NCBI RefSeq assembly: GCF_020075545.1
Contig: NZ_JAIQZK010000001.1
Span: 806,001-870,000 of the forward strand
Direction: 5' to 3'
Origin: Nocardioides sp. TRM66260-LWL
GTDB taxonomy: Bacteria; Actinomycetota; Actinomycetes; Propionibacteriales; Nocardioidaceae
DNA: 64,000 nt
Shown: positions 49,009 through 57,426 of the stretch, one piece after another
How the letters are laid out: each line of letters starts with the position of its first letter
Position numbering within the stretch: position 1 is the stretch's first letter
Made by a program: the position numbers and the translations under genes
Notes under the pieces: generated by a model
What the model was told of the DNA's origin: nothing
Seen by the model: only the letters and a program-made list of their open reading frames with translations
Databases searched by the model: none

Positions 49009-49533
49009 TCACAGGTTGTAGGTGGAGTTGATGATGGCGCCCTTGCGGGCGTAGTGGATGATCGCGTCCTGCACGTCCAGCGGGTGCGCCGGCACGACGC
49101 CCTCGATGAGGTCCTCCTCGCGCAGGCCGTGCAGCGCCATGCCGAAGCGACAGCAGAAGACCGTGCCGCCCTCCTTGATGTAGGTCTCGATGGCGCCGTT
49201 GAGGTTGAGCTCGCCCGGGAAGCCGGCGTCGCCCATGGTCGGGAAGCCGCGGCTGGCCATGCACGCGAGCGTGCCGGGGCCGTAGAAGTAGATGGCGGTG
49301 TCGAAGCCCTTGCGCAGCGCGCGGGTGGCCTGGAGGACGGCCACGAAGCTCACCGACGACTCGTGCGGGATGCCGTGGATGAGGGTGAAGTACGACTCGC
49401 CCTCCTCGGCCTGGTAGTCCGGGAAGATCTTGGTGGAGCCGTAGAGGTTGGTGCCCGGGGGCTGGGAGGGGTGCGGGATCTCCGCGACGGACGTCTGGAT
49501 CGCCGCCATGATCTCGTCGTCGAACTGGGCCAT
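49009..49533 (-). CDS. nitB: MSMEG_0572/Sll0783-family nitrogen starvation protein
   Basis: 174 residues; ATG with CAGGAGC upstream. It has a DsrE-like alpha/beta fold pattern: YFTLIHGIPHESSVSFVAVL, TAIYFYGPGTLACM and GGTVFCCRFGMALHGL. The MSMEG_0572/Sll0783 family is a marker of Nit1C clusters (NitB) and is nitrogen-starvation induced in Synechocystis. Paired Cys in VFCCRFG suggest sulfur or redox chemistry. Function unknown. Confidence 0.92.
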   Translation of the reverse strand: MAQFDDEIMAAIQTSVAEIPHPSQPPGTNLYGSTKIFPDYQAEEGESYFTLIHGIPHESSVSFVAVLQATRALRKGFDTAIYFYGPGTLACMASRGFPTMGDAGFPGELNLNGAIETYIKEGGTVFCCRFGMALHGLREEDLIEGVVPAHPLDVQDAIIHYARKGAIINSTYNL

Positions 49534-49629
49534 CGGTGCTCCTGGTGTCTCGGGCCGGGTGTCGGGTGGTGCGGGTGGTGCCGTGGTGCTGCGGTGCGGT
49601 CCCTCGGGGAGGGCTGCCGCGACGTCCGC

Positions 49630-50454
49630 TCAGCCGTAGAGCTGCTCGAAGGTGCCGCGGAAGAACTGGTGGGCGAGCTCGCCGTCGCCCGCGGCGTCGG
49701 CGAGCCGGTGGAACTCGCCGGCGAAGTCGCCCCAGGGCGTGTCGGTGGCGAACAGGACGCGGTCGTGTCCGACGCCGCGACGCTCGATCTCCTGCACGAG
49801 CCAGCGCGGCGCGAAGCCGATCGCCCAGCTGGTGTCGGTGTAGACCTGCTTGCCGGCGTCGATCCAGTCGAAGAGCCGGTGGCCGATCAGCTTGAGGTGG
49901 CCGCTCATGCCGCCGCCGAGGTGCACCAGGTGGATGCGGGTGGCGTCGCCGTACTGCTCGACCAGCCGGCCGATGCGATCGACGTCGGACGCGGCGCCGG
50001 GCGAGGTGTGCAGGTGCACGGTGAGGTCGTGGGCGGCGGCGGTGGTGAAGATTCGGTCGAGCTGCTCGGCGCAGTCGGGATCGTCGGGCGCGCCGCCGAG
50101 CAGGAAGCTGGTCTTGAGCGCCCGGACGCCGTGCTCCCCGACCAGCGCGAGAGCGCCGTCGTTCCGCGCGGCGTCGGACGCCTTCGGGCTGACCCACAGC
50201 CCGCACGAGACGCGCTCGTCGCGCTGGGCGGCATCGAGGGCGAGGTGGTTGAGGCCGAAGGCGACGTCGGGGTCCGGCACGCCGTAGTTCGGCAGCACCA
50301 GGCAGCGCTCCACTCCCTCGGCGTCCAGGCTTGCGAGGAACTCCTCGACGGTGGCCTTCGCGGTGGTGTCGGGGGTGATCGGCGGGCCGCCGTAGAACCC
50401 GTACGACGGCAGCGCGCCGATGTGGCGGTGGGCGTCGTGCGGCCGGATCTGCAT
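49630..50454 (-). CDS. Amidohydrolase-2 family metal hydrolase, first gene of the Nit operon
   Basis: 274 residues from ATG 50454. Upstream residues in the same frame are arginine-rich and rejected. Metal ligands: Asp7, His9 and His11 (DAHRHIG), a strand His in LTVHLHTSPG and HLVHLGGG, and the late Asp in FATDTPWGDF. It is an amidohydrolase-2/TIM-barrel enzyme (decarboxylase or hydrolase). It leads the operon, 96 bases before the NitB-like gene. It is an addition to the seven core Nit1C genes and so may provide or use the pathway's substrate. Confidence 0.85.
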   Translation of the reverse strand: MQIRPHDAHRHIGALPSYGFYGGPPITPDTTAKATVEEFLASLDAEGVERCLVLPNYGVPDPDVAFGLNHLALDAAQRDERVSCGLWVSPKASDAARNDGALALVGEHGVRALKTSFLLGGAPDDPDCAEQLDRIFTTAAAHDLTVHLHTSPGAASDVDRIGRLVEQYGDATRIHLVHLGGGMSGHLKLIGHRLFDWIDAGKQVYTDTSWAIGFAPRWLVQEIERRGVGHDRVLFATDTPWGDFAGEFHRLADAAGDGELAHQFFRGTFEQLYG

Positions 50455-50477
50455 GACGTCAACGTTGAGGGCGGGAT

Positions 50478-50502
50478 GTTTCCGACTGGTTCCGGCCGGA
50501 AC
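50478..50502 (-). promoter_or_regulatory. Candidate GlnR-like box and palindrome upstream of the Nit operon
   Basis: On the minus strand GGAAC (50493-50489), six bases, GAAAC (50482-50478): four of five positions of the first pentamer and all of the second match gTnAC-n6-GaAAC, the same spacing as at glnA. It overlaps a perfect 14-base palindrome GTTCCGGCCGGAAC (50489-50502). It ends 23 bases before the amidohydrolase start. It suggests that the operon responds to nitrogen status, but the match is weaker than at glnA and a different dimeric regulator is possible. Confidence 0.35.
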
Positions 50503-50596
50503 ACGATCGCGCTCCCGGTCGTAAGGTCCACGTGAACGACGACGCCGCGGCGCTCGGCGCCTTCGGCCCACGCCGACCGCGACCTACGGTCGCGGC

Positions 50597-51913
50597 ATGG
50601 CCGTCATGACGATCGGCCGGGCGTTCTCCCGGCTCGCGCAGCTCGCCCCCGACGCCGTCGCCGTGCGCTGCGGGGACGAGGTGCTGACGCGGGCCGGGCT
50701 GGAGCGCCACGCGTCGGCGCTGGCGTCCCGCTGGGTGCGCGAGGGCCTCGAGCCCGACGACGTCGTCGCGGTCGCGCTGCCCAACGGCGTCCCGTTCGTC
50801 GTCGCGTGCGTGGCGGCGTGGAAGGCCGGCGCGTGCGTGCAGCCGGCCCGTCCGGATCGTCCGGTGCCGGGCCGGCCCGCGCTCGTGGTGGGGCCGTCGA
50901 CCTCGCTGGAGGCCGAGCCGGGCGCGCCGCCCCCGGATCTCGCCGCCGCCCACTGGAAGGTCTCGCCGACCAGCGGCAGCACCGGGGAGCCGCGGCTGGT
51001 GTGGGCGCCGGCGCCGGCGCGGATCGACCCCGAGCGGTGCGTCCCGGAGTTCATGCCGCCCACCGGCGTGCAGCTGGTCGCGGGTCCGCTCGGGCACGCG
51101 GCGCCGTTCACCTACGCGATGCGCGGGCTGATGAGCGGACACGAGCTGGTGCTCCTGCCGGCGTTCGAGCCGGACGCCTGGCTCGCGGCGGCGGAGTCGC
51201 ACGCCGTCACCTGGGCGCTGGTGACGCCGTCGATGATGCGGGCGGTGCTGCCGGCCCTGTCGTCGCCGCCGGTGCCTGCGCTGCCCGCGCTGGAGCGGGT
51301 CGTGCACCTCGGCGCGCGCTGCCCGGAGCCGGTGAAGCGGGCCTGGCTCGACTGGCTCGGCCCCGAGCGGGTCTGGGAGGTCTACGCCGGCACCGAGGCG
51401 TACGGCCTGACGCTGGTGGGCGGCCGGGAGTGGCTCGAGCACCCGGGCACGGTGGGGCGCGGCATCGCGGGCACCCGGCTGCGCATCGAGCGCGCCGACG
51501 GCACGCAGGCACCGACGGGGGAGGTCGGCCTGGTCATGATGCGCCGCTCCGACGACATGCCGTGGCGCACCCAGGGGGACCTCGGACGGCTCGACGCCGA
51601 CGGCCGGCTGCATCTGGCCGATCGCGCGGCCGACGTGGTGCGCCTCGGCGACCGCGACGTCCACCCGGCCGACGTGGAGGAGGTGCTCGAGGCGCACCCC
51701 CGCGTGCGGGCCGCGGTGGTCGTCGGACGGGACGGCGTGCTGACGGCGGTGGTGCAGCCGATCGCGCCCGACGCGGTGGCGCTCGACGGTCCGGACGGGC
51801 TGCTGGCCTGGTGCGAGCGGCTGCCGCTGGGGCTGCGACCGGCCGCTGTCGTCCTCACCGACGAGGACCTGCGGGACGAGCTCGGCAAGGCGCGCCGCTC
51901 GCGGTGGCGGTGA
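50597..51913 (+). CDS. AMP-binding synthetase / acyl- or aryl-CoA ligase-like, divergent from the Nit operon
   Basis: 438 residues; TACGGT ends six bases before the ATG. ANL superfamily: the P-loop is SPTSGSTGEPRL (Arg where most members have Lys), EVYAGTEAYGL is the A5 motif, and TQGDLGRLDADGRL the A7 region. DRDVHPADVEEVLEAHPRVR is the domain hinge, and the C-terminal catalytic Lys is in LGKARRSRW. At 438 residues it is shorter than typical long-chain ligases. It adenylates a carboxylic acid of unknown identity. Being divergent from the Nit operon it may act in the same pathway. Confidence 0.88.
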   Translation: MAVMTIGRAFSRLAQLAPDAVAVRCGDEVLTRAGLERHASALASRWVREGLEPDDVVAVALPNGVPFVVACVAAWKAGACVQPARPDRPVPGRPALVVGPSTSLEAEPGAPPPDLAAAHWKVSPTSGSTGEPRLVWAPAPARIDPERCVPEFMPPTGVQLVAGPLGHAAPFTYAMRGLMSGHELVLLPAFEPDAWLAAAESHAVTWALVTPSMMRAVLPALSSPPVPALPALERVVHLGARCPEPVKRAWLDWLGPERVWEVYAGTEAYGLTLVGGREWLEHPGTVGRGIAGTRLRIERADGTQAPTGEVGLVMMRRSDDMPWRTQGDLGRLDADGRLHLADRAADVVRLGDRDVHPADVEEVLEAHPRVRAAVVVGRDGVLTAVVQPIAPDAVALDGPDGLLAWCERLPLGLRPAAVVLTDEDLRDELGKARRSRWR

Positions 51914-51918
51914 GCGCC

Positions 51919-51940
51919 GGTGGTCGAGCTTGTCGAGACC
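51919..51940. repeat. Interspersed repeat with two GTCGAG copies
   Basis: GGTGGTCGAGCTTGTCGAGA and two more bases (51919-51940), immediately after the ligase stop. GTCGAG is repeated with a 9-base period. I know this word, often written GGTCTCGACAAGCTCGACC on the other strand, as a common intergenic repeat in Nocardioides and related actinobacteria. No second copy is in the window. Confidence 0.5.
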
Positions 51941-52161
51941 CCCGCACCCGAATGCTGACGGCGACGGGTAGTCGGCCAGCCGTGGTCGGCTCGCCGCTTG
52001 TCGCTGGTCGCCGTGGCGGTCATGGCACTCGGTGGTCGCTCGCCGTCTCGGTACAGCGGGTGTTCCCCGTTCGCCGTCGCCGGCTGCGCCGTTCGTCTCT
52101 CTCAGTTGTCCATGGCTGAGGTTCTCAAAACCCCGCCTGATCTGGGGATATCCACTTCTCT

Positions 52162-52184
52162 TCGAACGCTTGTTCGCATAGAAT
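52162..52184 (+). promoter_or_regulatory. LexA SOS box and -10 of the 13E12-family gene
   Basis: TCGAAC-GCTT-GTTCGC (52162-52177) matches the actinobacterial SOS box TCGAAC-n4-GTTCGA at 11 of 12 fixed positions. The -10 TAGAAT (52179-52184) follows directly and ends six bases before the ATG (52191), so LexA would sit on the promoter of a leaderless mRNA. DNA damage should induce the gene. Confidence 0.75.
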
Positions 52185-52190
52185 CAAGCC

Positions 52191-53491
52191 ATGCCCTCTC
52201 GGACCCCTCGGCTGCTGCGCGACAGCGACGCCCTGCGCGCTGCCATGGCCGCGCGGGCTGCCGAGGAGCAGTCGGCCCGCGAGGTCTTCATCGCCGCCGC
52301 CGATTGGGCGATCGCGCACGTGGCCGGCAGCGGTGACGTGGCGGGCTACGTCATCGACACCGGGATGATGCTCCCCGTCGCCGGCCCGGGCGCACCGGAG
52401 GTGCAGGAGCACGCGGTCACCGAGTTCACCACCGCGATCGGGATGACCCAGCAGGCCGGGTCGTTCTACGTCGGGCACGCCCTCGAGGCGTGCGTCCGAC
52501 TCCCGCGGGTGTGGTCTCGCCTGGTGAAGGGCGAGCTCGCGGTGTGGCAGGTCCGCCGGATCACCGAGGACACCATCCCGCTCTCTGCTGAGGCCGCTGA
52601 CCTCGTGGACGCGCGGATCGCGGCCTACGCGCACCAGGTGTCCCGGAATCAGATCAGCAACATCTGCCGGGTCGCCCAGGAGCACACCGACCCCGAGGAG
52701 GCGATCCTGCGTCAGGCCCGCGAAGCCGAGCACCGCCGGTTCGACGTCTGGCTCGGCCAAACCGGCTTCGACGGCACCGTCGACGTCAGCGCGATCCTCG
52801 ACCAGCCCGACGCCGCCGACCTCGAACGCGCTATAGCAGCCCTGGCCGAGCAGCTCAAGAAGGCCGGCTCCGAGGAGACGCTGGACGTCCGGCGCGCGAA
52901 GGCCGCGGGCATGCTCGCCCGCGGCGAGCATGCACTTCCGCTCGACACCTCCGCGGCCGAGACGACCACGAGGACGCGCTCACGGCATCTCACGCTCTAC
53001 GTGCACCTGTCGGTCGACGCGGTCACCGGAGCCCTCGGCGACGTCGCCCGGAGCGAGGCGACCCGCTCGCCGCTCGGCATCGACGTCATCAAGGCGTGGT
53101 GCCAGGCCGCCGGGACCAGCGTCACCGTCCGGCCGATCCTCGACCTCGGGCCGAGCGGTACAGCGACGCCTACGAGGTGCCGGACCTGATCCGCGAGCAG
53201 ATCATCCTCCGCGACCACACCTGCGTCTTCCCGTACTGCCGCCGACCCGCCCGGTCCTGCGACGCCGACCACATCGACCCCTACGAGGCCGGCGGCCCGA
53301 CCGCGTCATCCAACCTGGCGCCGCTGTGCAGGAAGCACCACCGCCACAAGACCCACGACGGCTGGAGATACAAGCCAGCAGGACCCGACCAACCCGGGGT
53401 CTACCTCTGGCGCAGCCCGAACGGCGTCCGATTCCGACGCGACCGCCACGGCACCACCCTCCTCGACCCACCCGAGCCCGACGGCGGCTGA
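52191..53491 (+). pseudogene. 13E12-repeat-family HNH endonuclease-like gene, frameshifted
   Basis: The first frame (52191-53189) codes for the DUF222/13E12 N-terminal domain (332 codons; YEVPD follows only in the next frame). The C-terminal HNH domain continues in a second frame to 53491: DAYEVPDLIREQIILRDHTC, then PYCRRPARSCDADHIDPYEA and LCRKHHRHKTHDGW, with the HNH zinc and catalytic residues. The frames join at 53147-53151 after an ILDL segment: two extra bases, GG, before a GCC codon (or one base lost). No typical slippery site is present, so it is probably a disrupted or mis-sequenced gene rather than programmed. The family is multicopy and often SOS-controlled in mycobacteria. It sits among the repeats of a likely mobile region. 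Confidence 0.8.
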
Positions 53492-53514
53492 GCCCCACCG
53501 CTACGCACGCCCCA

Positions 53515-53543
53515 CAGCCCGACACCACCCGGTGATCGGGCTG
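53515..53543. terminator. Terminator between the 13E12 gene and yaaA
   Basis: CAGCCCGA (53515-53522) pairs with TCGGGCTG (53536-53543); CACC and GGTG extend the stem inside, with one bulged A. It lies between convergent genes. Confidence 0.6.
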
Positions 53544-53560
53544 CCGGCGCGCCCGGAGCC

Positions 53561-54340
53561 TCAGAGCTCGGCGACGACGACGTCGAGCCGGGTGCCCTTG
53601 GCGGTGGGGTCGGCCACCTCGACGGTCCAGCCGAGGTCGCGGATGGCGTCGGCGAGCGCGAGCGGAGTGCGGGGAGCCGCGCCGTCCTCGAGCAGGGCGC
53701 GGACGATGCGGCCCTTCGTCGCCTTGTTGAAGTGGCTGACGACCTTGCGTGCGCCGTCCACCTCGTGCAGCACGCGGACGGTCGCGAGGCGTGGGCCCAC
53801 CTCGGGGCCCGGACGCCAGAACGCGGCGTAGGAGGTCGAGCGCAGGTCGACCAGCAGACCCGAGCCGAGCGCGTCGAGCACCGCGTCGCCGAGCACCTCG
53901 CGCCACACGCCGGCGACGGGCCCGAGTCCGGGGAGCGTGGTGTCGCCGGAGAGCCGGTACGACGGGATGCGGTCGCTGGGCCGGACCAGGCCGAAGAGGC
54001 TCGACACGACGCCGACCCGGGCCGTGGCGCGGCGGCGCGCGGCGGGGGAGAGCGAGGCCAGGCCGAGCGCGTCGTACAGCACCCCGGTGTAGACGGCGTC
54101 GGCTCGCGCGGTCGGCGCGCTGCGGAGACCGGCGTCCAGCTCGACCAGGTCGTGCTGGGTGGGTCCGATGCCGAGCACGGCGGCGGCCGCGGCGGGGTCG
54201 CCGCTGCAGAGCCCGACGAGGGCGTCGAGCACCCGGACGCGAGCGTCGGTGAGCGTGGGGGAGGAGAGCGAGCCCAGGTCGAGCGGGGCGCCGCGCCGCG
54301 GCACCGCCTTGCCCTCGCTGGGCGGCAGGAGGATCAGCAT
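53561..54340 (-). CDS. yaaA: YaaA-family peroxide stress protein (UPF0246)
   Basis: 259 residues from ATG 54340. It starts MLILLPPSEGKAVP, the family's signature; RIPSYRLSGDTTLPGLGPVA and VVSHFNKATKGRIVRALL are later YaaA blocks. In E. coli YaaA binds DNA and limits iron-dependent damage under peroxide stress. The start is 20 bases from the divergent RNB gene, so their promoters overlap. Confidence 0.93.
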   Translation of the reverse strand: MLILLPPSEGKAVPRRGAPLDLGSLSSPTLTDARVRVLDALVGLCSGDPAAAAAVLGIGPTQHDLVELDAGLRSAPTARADAVYTGVLYDALGLASLSPAARRRATARVGVVSSLFGLVRPSDRIPSYRLSGDTTLPGLGPVAGVWREVLGDAVLDALGSGLLVDLRSTSYAAFWRPGPEVGPRLATVRVLHEVDGARKVVSHFNKATKGRIVRALLEDGAAPRTPLALADAIRDLGWTVEVADPTAKGTRLDVVVAEL

Positions 54341-54360
54341 GGTGTGGCTATGGTGCCCCC

Positions 54361-55806
54361 ATGCCGAGCAATCGCGTGCTCCGGGTCCGCTCCTCCGTGC
54401 CACCGCTCGGCGACGGCGTCGCCGCCCTCCAACGCGAGCTCGAGCTGCCGGGATCGTTCCCGGACGAGGTGCTGGCGGCGGCGCAGGCGGCGGCCGCCGC
54501 GCCGCGTCTGCCCGACCTCGACCGCACGGACCTGCCGTTCGTGACGATCGACCCCGAGGGCGCTCGCGACCTCGACCAGGCGCTCCACCTCGACCGCGAC
54601 GCCGACGGCTACGTGGTGCACTACGCCATCGCCGACGTCGCGGCCTTCGTCTCCCCGGGCGACCCGATCGATCGCGAGGCGCACCGACGGGGGGAGACCC
54701 TCTACGGGGCCGACGCGAAGATCCCCCTGCACCCGGCGGTGCTGAGCGAGGACGCCGCGTCCCTGCTCGCCGGGCAGGTGCGCCCCGCGCTGCTGTGGAC
54801 CCTGCGACTCGCCCCCGACGGGAGCCTGCGCGAGGCGAGCGTCGAGCGCGCCCGCGTCCGCTCGACCCGGCAGCTGGCCTACGACGAGGTGCAGGCGCTG
54901 GTCGGCACGCCCGACGAGCCGGCGTGGCTCCGGCTGCTCGGCGAGGTCGGACGGCTGCGCCAGGAGCGCGAGGCCGAGCGCGGCGGCATCTCGCTCGCGC
55001 TCCCCGAGCAGGAGGTCGACGTCGCCGACGGACGATGGAGCCTGGCCTTCCGCCGCCAGAGCCCGGTGGAGGAGTGGAACGCCCAGATCTCCCTGCTGAC
55101 CGGCTTCGCGGCCGCCGAGATGATGCTGCGCGCCGGCGTCGGCCTGCTGCGCACCCTGCCGCCGGCCGACCCGCGCGACGTGGAGCGACTGCGTCGCACC
55201 GCGGCGGCCCTCGGCCTGCACTGGCCCGACGACGTGCCGCACCCCGAGCTGATCCGTGCGCTGGACCCCGGTCGACCCGCCGACGCCGCCATGCTCGTCG
55301 CCTGCACCCGCCTGCTCCGCGGCAGCGGCTACACCGCCTTCGACGGGGAGGCGCCGGCGCAGGCGCAGCACGCGGCCCTGGCCGCCGCCTACGCCCACGC
55401 GACCGCGCCGCTGCGTCGGCTCGGCGACCGCTACGTCGGCGAGGTCTGCCTCGCGATCTGCGCCGACGTCCCGGTGCCCGACTGGGCCCGGCGAGCGCTG
55501 CCCGCGCTGCCGGACGAGCTGGCGGCGGCCGGACGCCGGGCGTCGGCCTACGAGCGCGGCCTGCTCGACCTGGTCGAGGCCGCGGTGCTGGCCGGCCGGG
55601 TCGGCGAGCGCTGGCACGGCACGGTCGTCGACGTGCGCGACGACGTCCGCGGCACGGTGATGATCGCCGACCCCGCGGTCGAGGCCCGGGTCGACGCCGC
55701 CCCCGGTGCCCGGCTGCCGCTGGGGGAGGCGATCGAGGTCGAGCTGGTCGAGGCCGATCCGGCCCGCCGCACCGTCCGCTTCGCGCAGACCTCCGCGATC
55801 GGGTGA
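54361..55806 (+). CDS. RNB-family ribonuclease (RNase II/R core)
   Basis: 481 residues; TATGGT ends six bases before the ATG. It has only the RNB catalytic core with short flanks. The metal Asp cluster is IDPEGARDLDQALHL, then HYAIADVAAFV, and the later RNB motif LRRLGDRYVGEVCLAI. Unlike RNase II/R it has no obvious N-terminal cold-shock domains, and the C-terminal S1-like region (WHGTVVDVRDDVRGTVMIAD) is short. It is a 3'-5' exoribonuclease of the actinobacterial type. Confidence 0.9.
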   Translation: MPSNRVLRVRSSVPPLGDGVAALQRELELPGSFPDEVLAAAQAAAAAPRLPDLDRTDLPFVTIDPEGARDLDQALHLDRDADGYVVHYAIADVAAFVSPGDPIDREAHRRGETLYGADAKIPLHPAVLSEDAASLLAGQVRPALLWTLRLAPDGSLREASVERARVRSTRQLAYDEVQALVGTPDEPAWLRLLGEVGRLRQEREAERGGISLALPEQEVDVADGRWSLAFRRQSPVEEWNAQISLLTGFAAAEMMLRAGVGLLRTLPPADPRDVERLRRTAAALGLHWPDDVPHPELIRALDPGRPADAAMLVACTRLLRGSGYTAFDGEAPAQAQHAALAAAYAHATAPLRRLGDRYVGEVCLAICADVPVPDWARRALPALPDELAAAGRRASAYERGLLDLVEAAVLAGRVGERWHGTVVDVRDDVRGTVMIADPAVEARVDAAPGARLPLGEAIEVELVEADPARRTVRFAQTSAIG

Positions 55807-55841
55807 TTCCCCCGAGCGCGCGGGCCGCGATACTCCGGCCC

Positions 55842-56555
55842 GTGACGCCCAGGGACGAGCGCGACGCGCCCTACTTCGCCCGGCTGGTGGCCGGACTCGC
55901 CGTCGAGCGGACCCCCGAGGACACCCTCGAGCAGGTCGTGGCCCGGTGCCTCGAGGTCGTCGAGGCCGCCGACTCGGCCAGCCTGACCCTGCGACGCGCC
56001 CGCGGTCGGCTCGAGACCGTCGGCGCCACCGAGGAGGTCGCGCGCCGCGCCGACGCAGCCCAGCTCGAGGTCGGCGAGGGACCGTGCCTGGACTCCGCGC
56101 TCAGCCGCGAGCCGCACCTCGTGCAGGACACCGCCACCGATCCGCGGTGGCCCCGATGGAGCCGTGCGGCGGCAGCGCTCGGCGTCCGGTCGGTGGTGAG
56201 CGTGCAGCTGCCTGCGCCGCAGAGCGACGACCCGGCTCCGCGGCCGGTCGGCGCGATCAACCTCTACTCGACCCGCCCGGGGGCGTTCGACCGCGACGAC
56301 CTCGACCTCGCCGAGGTGTACGCCACGCACGCCGCCCTCGCGCTCAGCTCCGCACGGGTCGTCGACGGGCTGGAGCAGGCCGTCCGCTCGCGCCACCTCA
56401 TCGGCGCCGCCCAGGGCATGCTGATGCAGCGCTACGACCTCGACCTCGACCAGTCGTTCCAGGTGCTCCTGCGGTGGTCGAGCCACCGCAACCAGCCGCT
56501 GCGCGACCTCGCGGAGGCCATCGTCGAGCGTCGCGAGTCCCTCGACGAGGCCTGA
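55842..56555 (+). CDS. GAF-ANTAR domain RNA-binding regulator
   Basis: 237 residues from GTG 55842; an alternative GTG at 55803 overlaps the RNB stop (GTGA) and is nearly as good. The GAF domain (about 10-165; ADSASLTLRRARGRLETVGA, DAAQLEVGEGPCLDSAL) senses a small signal. The C-terminal ANTAR domain (about 175-225; GAAQGMLMQRYDLDLDQSFQ, VLLRWSS) binds tandem RNA hairpins and antiterminates transcription. It follows the RNB gene on the same strand. Convergent with luxR. Confidence 0.9.
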   Translation: MTPRDERDAPYFARLVAGLAVERTPEDTLEQVVARCLEVVEAADSASLTLRRARGRLETVGATEEVARRADAAQLEVGEGPCLDSALSREPHLVQDTATDPRWPRWSRAAAALGVRSVVSVQLPAPQSDDPAPRPVGAINLYSTRPGAFDRDDLDLAEVYATHAALALSSARVVDGLEQAVRSRHLIGAAQGMLMQRYDLDLDQSFQVLLRWSSHRNQPLRDLAEAIVERRESLDEA

Positions 56556-56567
56556 GCCGAGCGCCGC

Positions 56568-57308
56568 TCAGGCGGGCTCCGACCCGGCCTCGACGTCGCG
56601 CACCAGCCCTGGCGCCTCGACCTCCCGTCCGAGCAGCGCGGGGCTCAGGCCGTGCTGGACGCACCAGCTCACGGCCTGCGAGCGCCGGTTGACGGCGACC
56701 TTGCGGTAGGCGGCCCGGATGTAGGTCTTCACCGAGTTGACGCTGACCTCGAGCTCGGCGCCGATCTCGCGGTTGGTGAGCCCGTGGCCGACGAGCGCGA
56801 GCACCTGCTCCTCGCGTCGCGACAGGCGATGGGCCAGGCCGACCGACGTCACCGCGCTGGTGGGCGTGGCGGGGGGCACCCACAGCGCCTCCGGCACCGA
56901 CGACACGGCCCGGTCGGTCTCGGGGTCCTGCAGTGCGGAGTCGAGGCGCGCCTGTCGGGTGCGGCGCCGCTCGCGGACGAGCTCCTCGAGCCGGGCGACG
57001 AGCTCGACCGCGCCGAGGGTCTTGGGCACGAACGGCTGGTGGCGACGGCCCGCGTCGTCCCAGCCGTACGCGACGCGCAGGCAGTGGGCGTCGGCCTCGA
57101 GTCGCTCGAGCAGGTCACGGTGGTCGGGGGAGAGCCGGGAGGGCTCGAAGAGGACGAGGTCGGGGAACGGGGCGTCGTCGGCGCCCGGCTCGACGAGGCG
57201 GATGCGATGGGCGTGGGGGGCCAGCAGGTGGCGCAGCCCCGCGACGGCCACGGAGTAGTCGTCGAGGTGGAGCACGACCAGGGGGCGACGCAGCGCGTCG
57301 AGGGACAT
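56568..57308 (-). CDS. LuxR-type regulator with an atypical receiver domain
   Basis: 246 residues; ATG with GGGAG upstream. The N-terminal receiver-like domain has the acidic pair (LHLDDYSV) and Lys96, but the phospho-acceptor is Glu55 (DLVLFEPSRL), so it probably is not phosphorylated in the usual way. The C-terminal LuxR/NarL helix-turn-helix is RLSRREEQVLALVGHGLTNR (about 163-220), and SVNSVKTYIRAAYRKVAVNR the recognition helix. Target unknown; no sensor kinase is adjacent. It lies beside rnpB on the same strand. Confidence 0.9.
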   Translation of the reverse strand: MSLDALRRPLVVLHLDDYSVAVAGLRHLLAPHAHRIRLVEPGADDAPFPDLVLFEPSRLSPDHRDLLERLEADAHCLRVAYGWDDAGRRHQPFVPKTLGAVELVARLEELVRERRRTRQARLDSALQDPETDRAVSSVPEALWVPPATPTSAVTSVGLAHRLSRREEQVLALVGHGLTNREIGAELEVSVNSVKTYIRAAYRKVAVNRRSQAVSWCVQHGLSPALLGREVEAPGLVRDVEAGSEPA

Positions 57309-57426
57309 GGAGCTCCCGAGGGAGGGCCCCTGGATGCCGGCTTCTTCAGCGTCGGAGCGGACGGCGCGCAGGCCGTCCCCGTCAACCTACCCCAGGCGGC
57401 CTCAGAAGGCGCGTCGGCGTGTCGGT

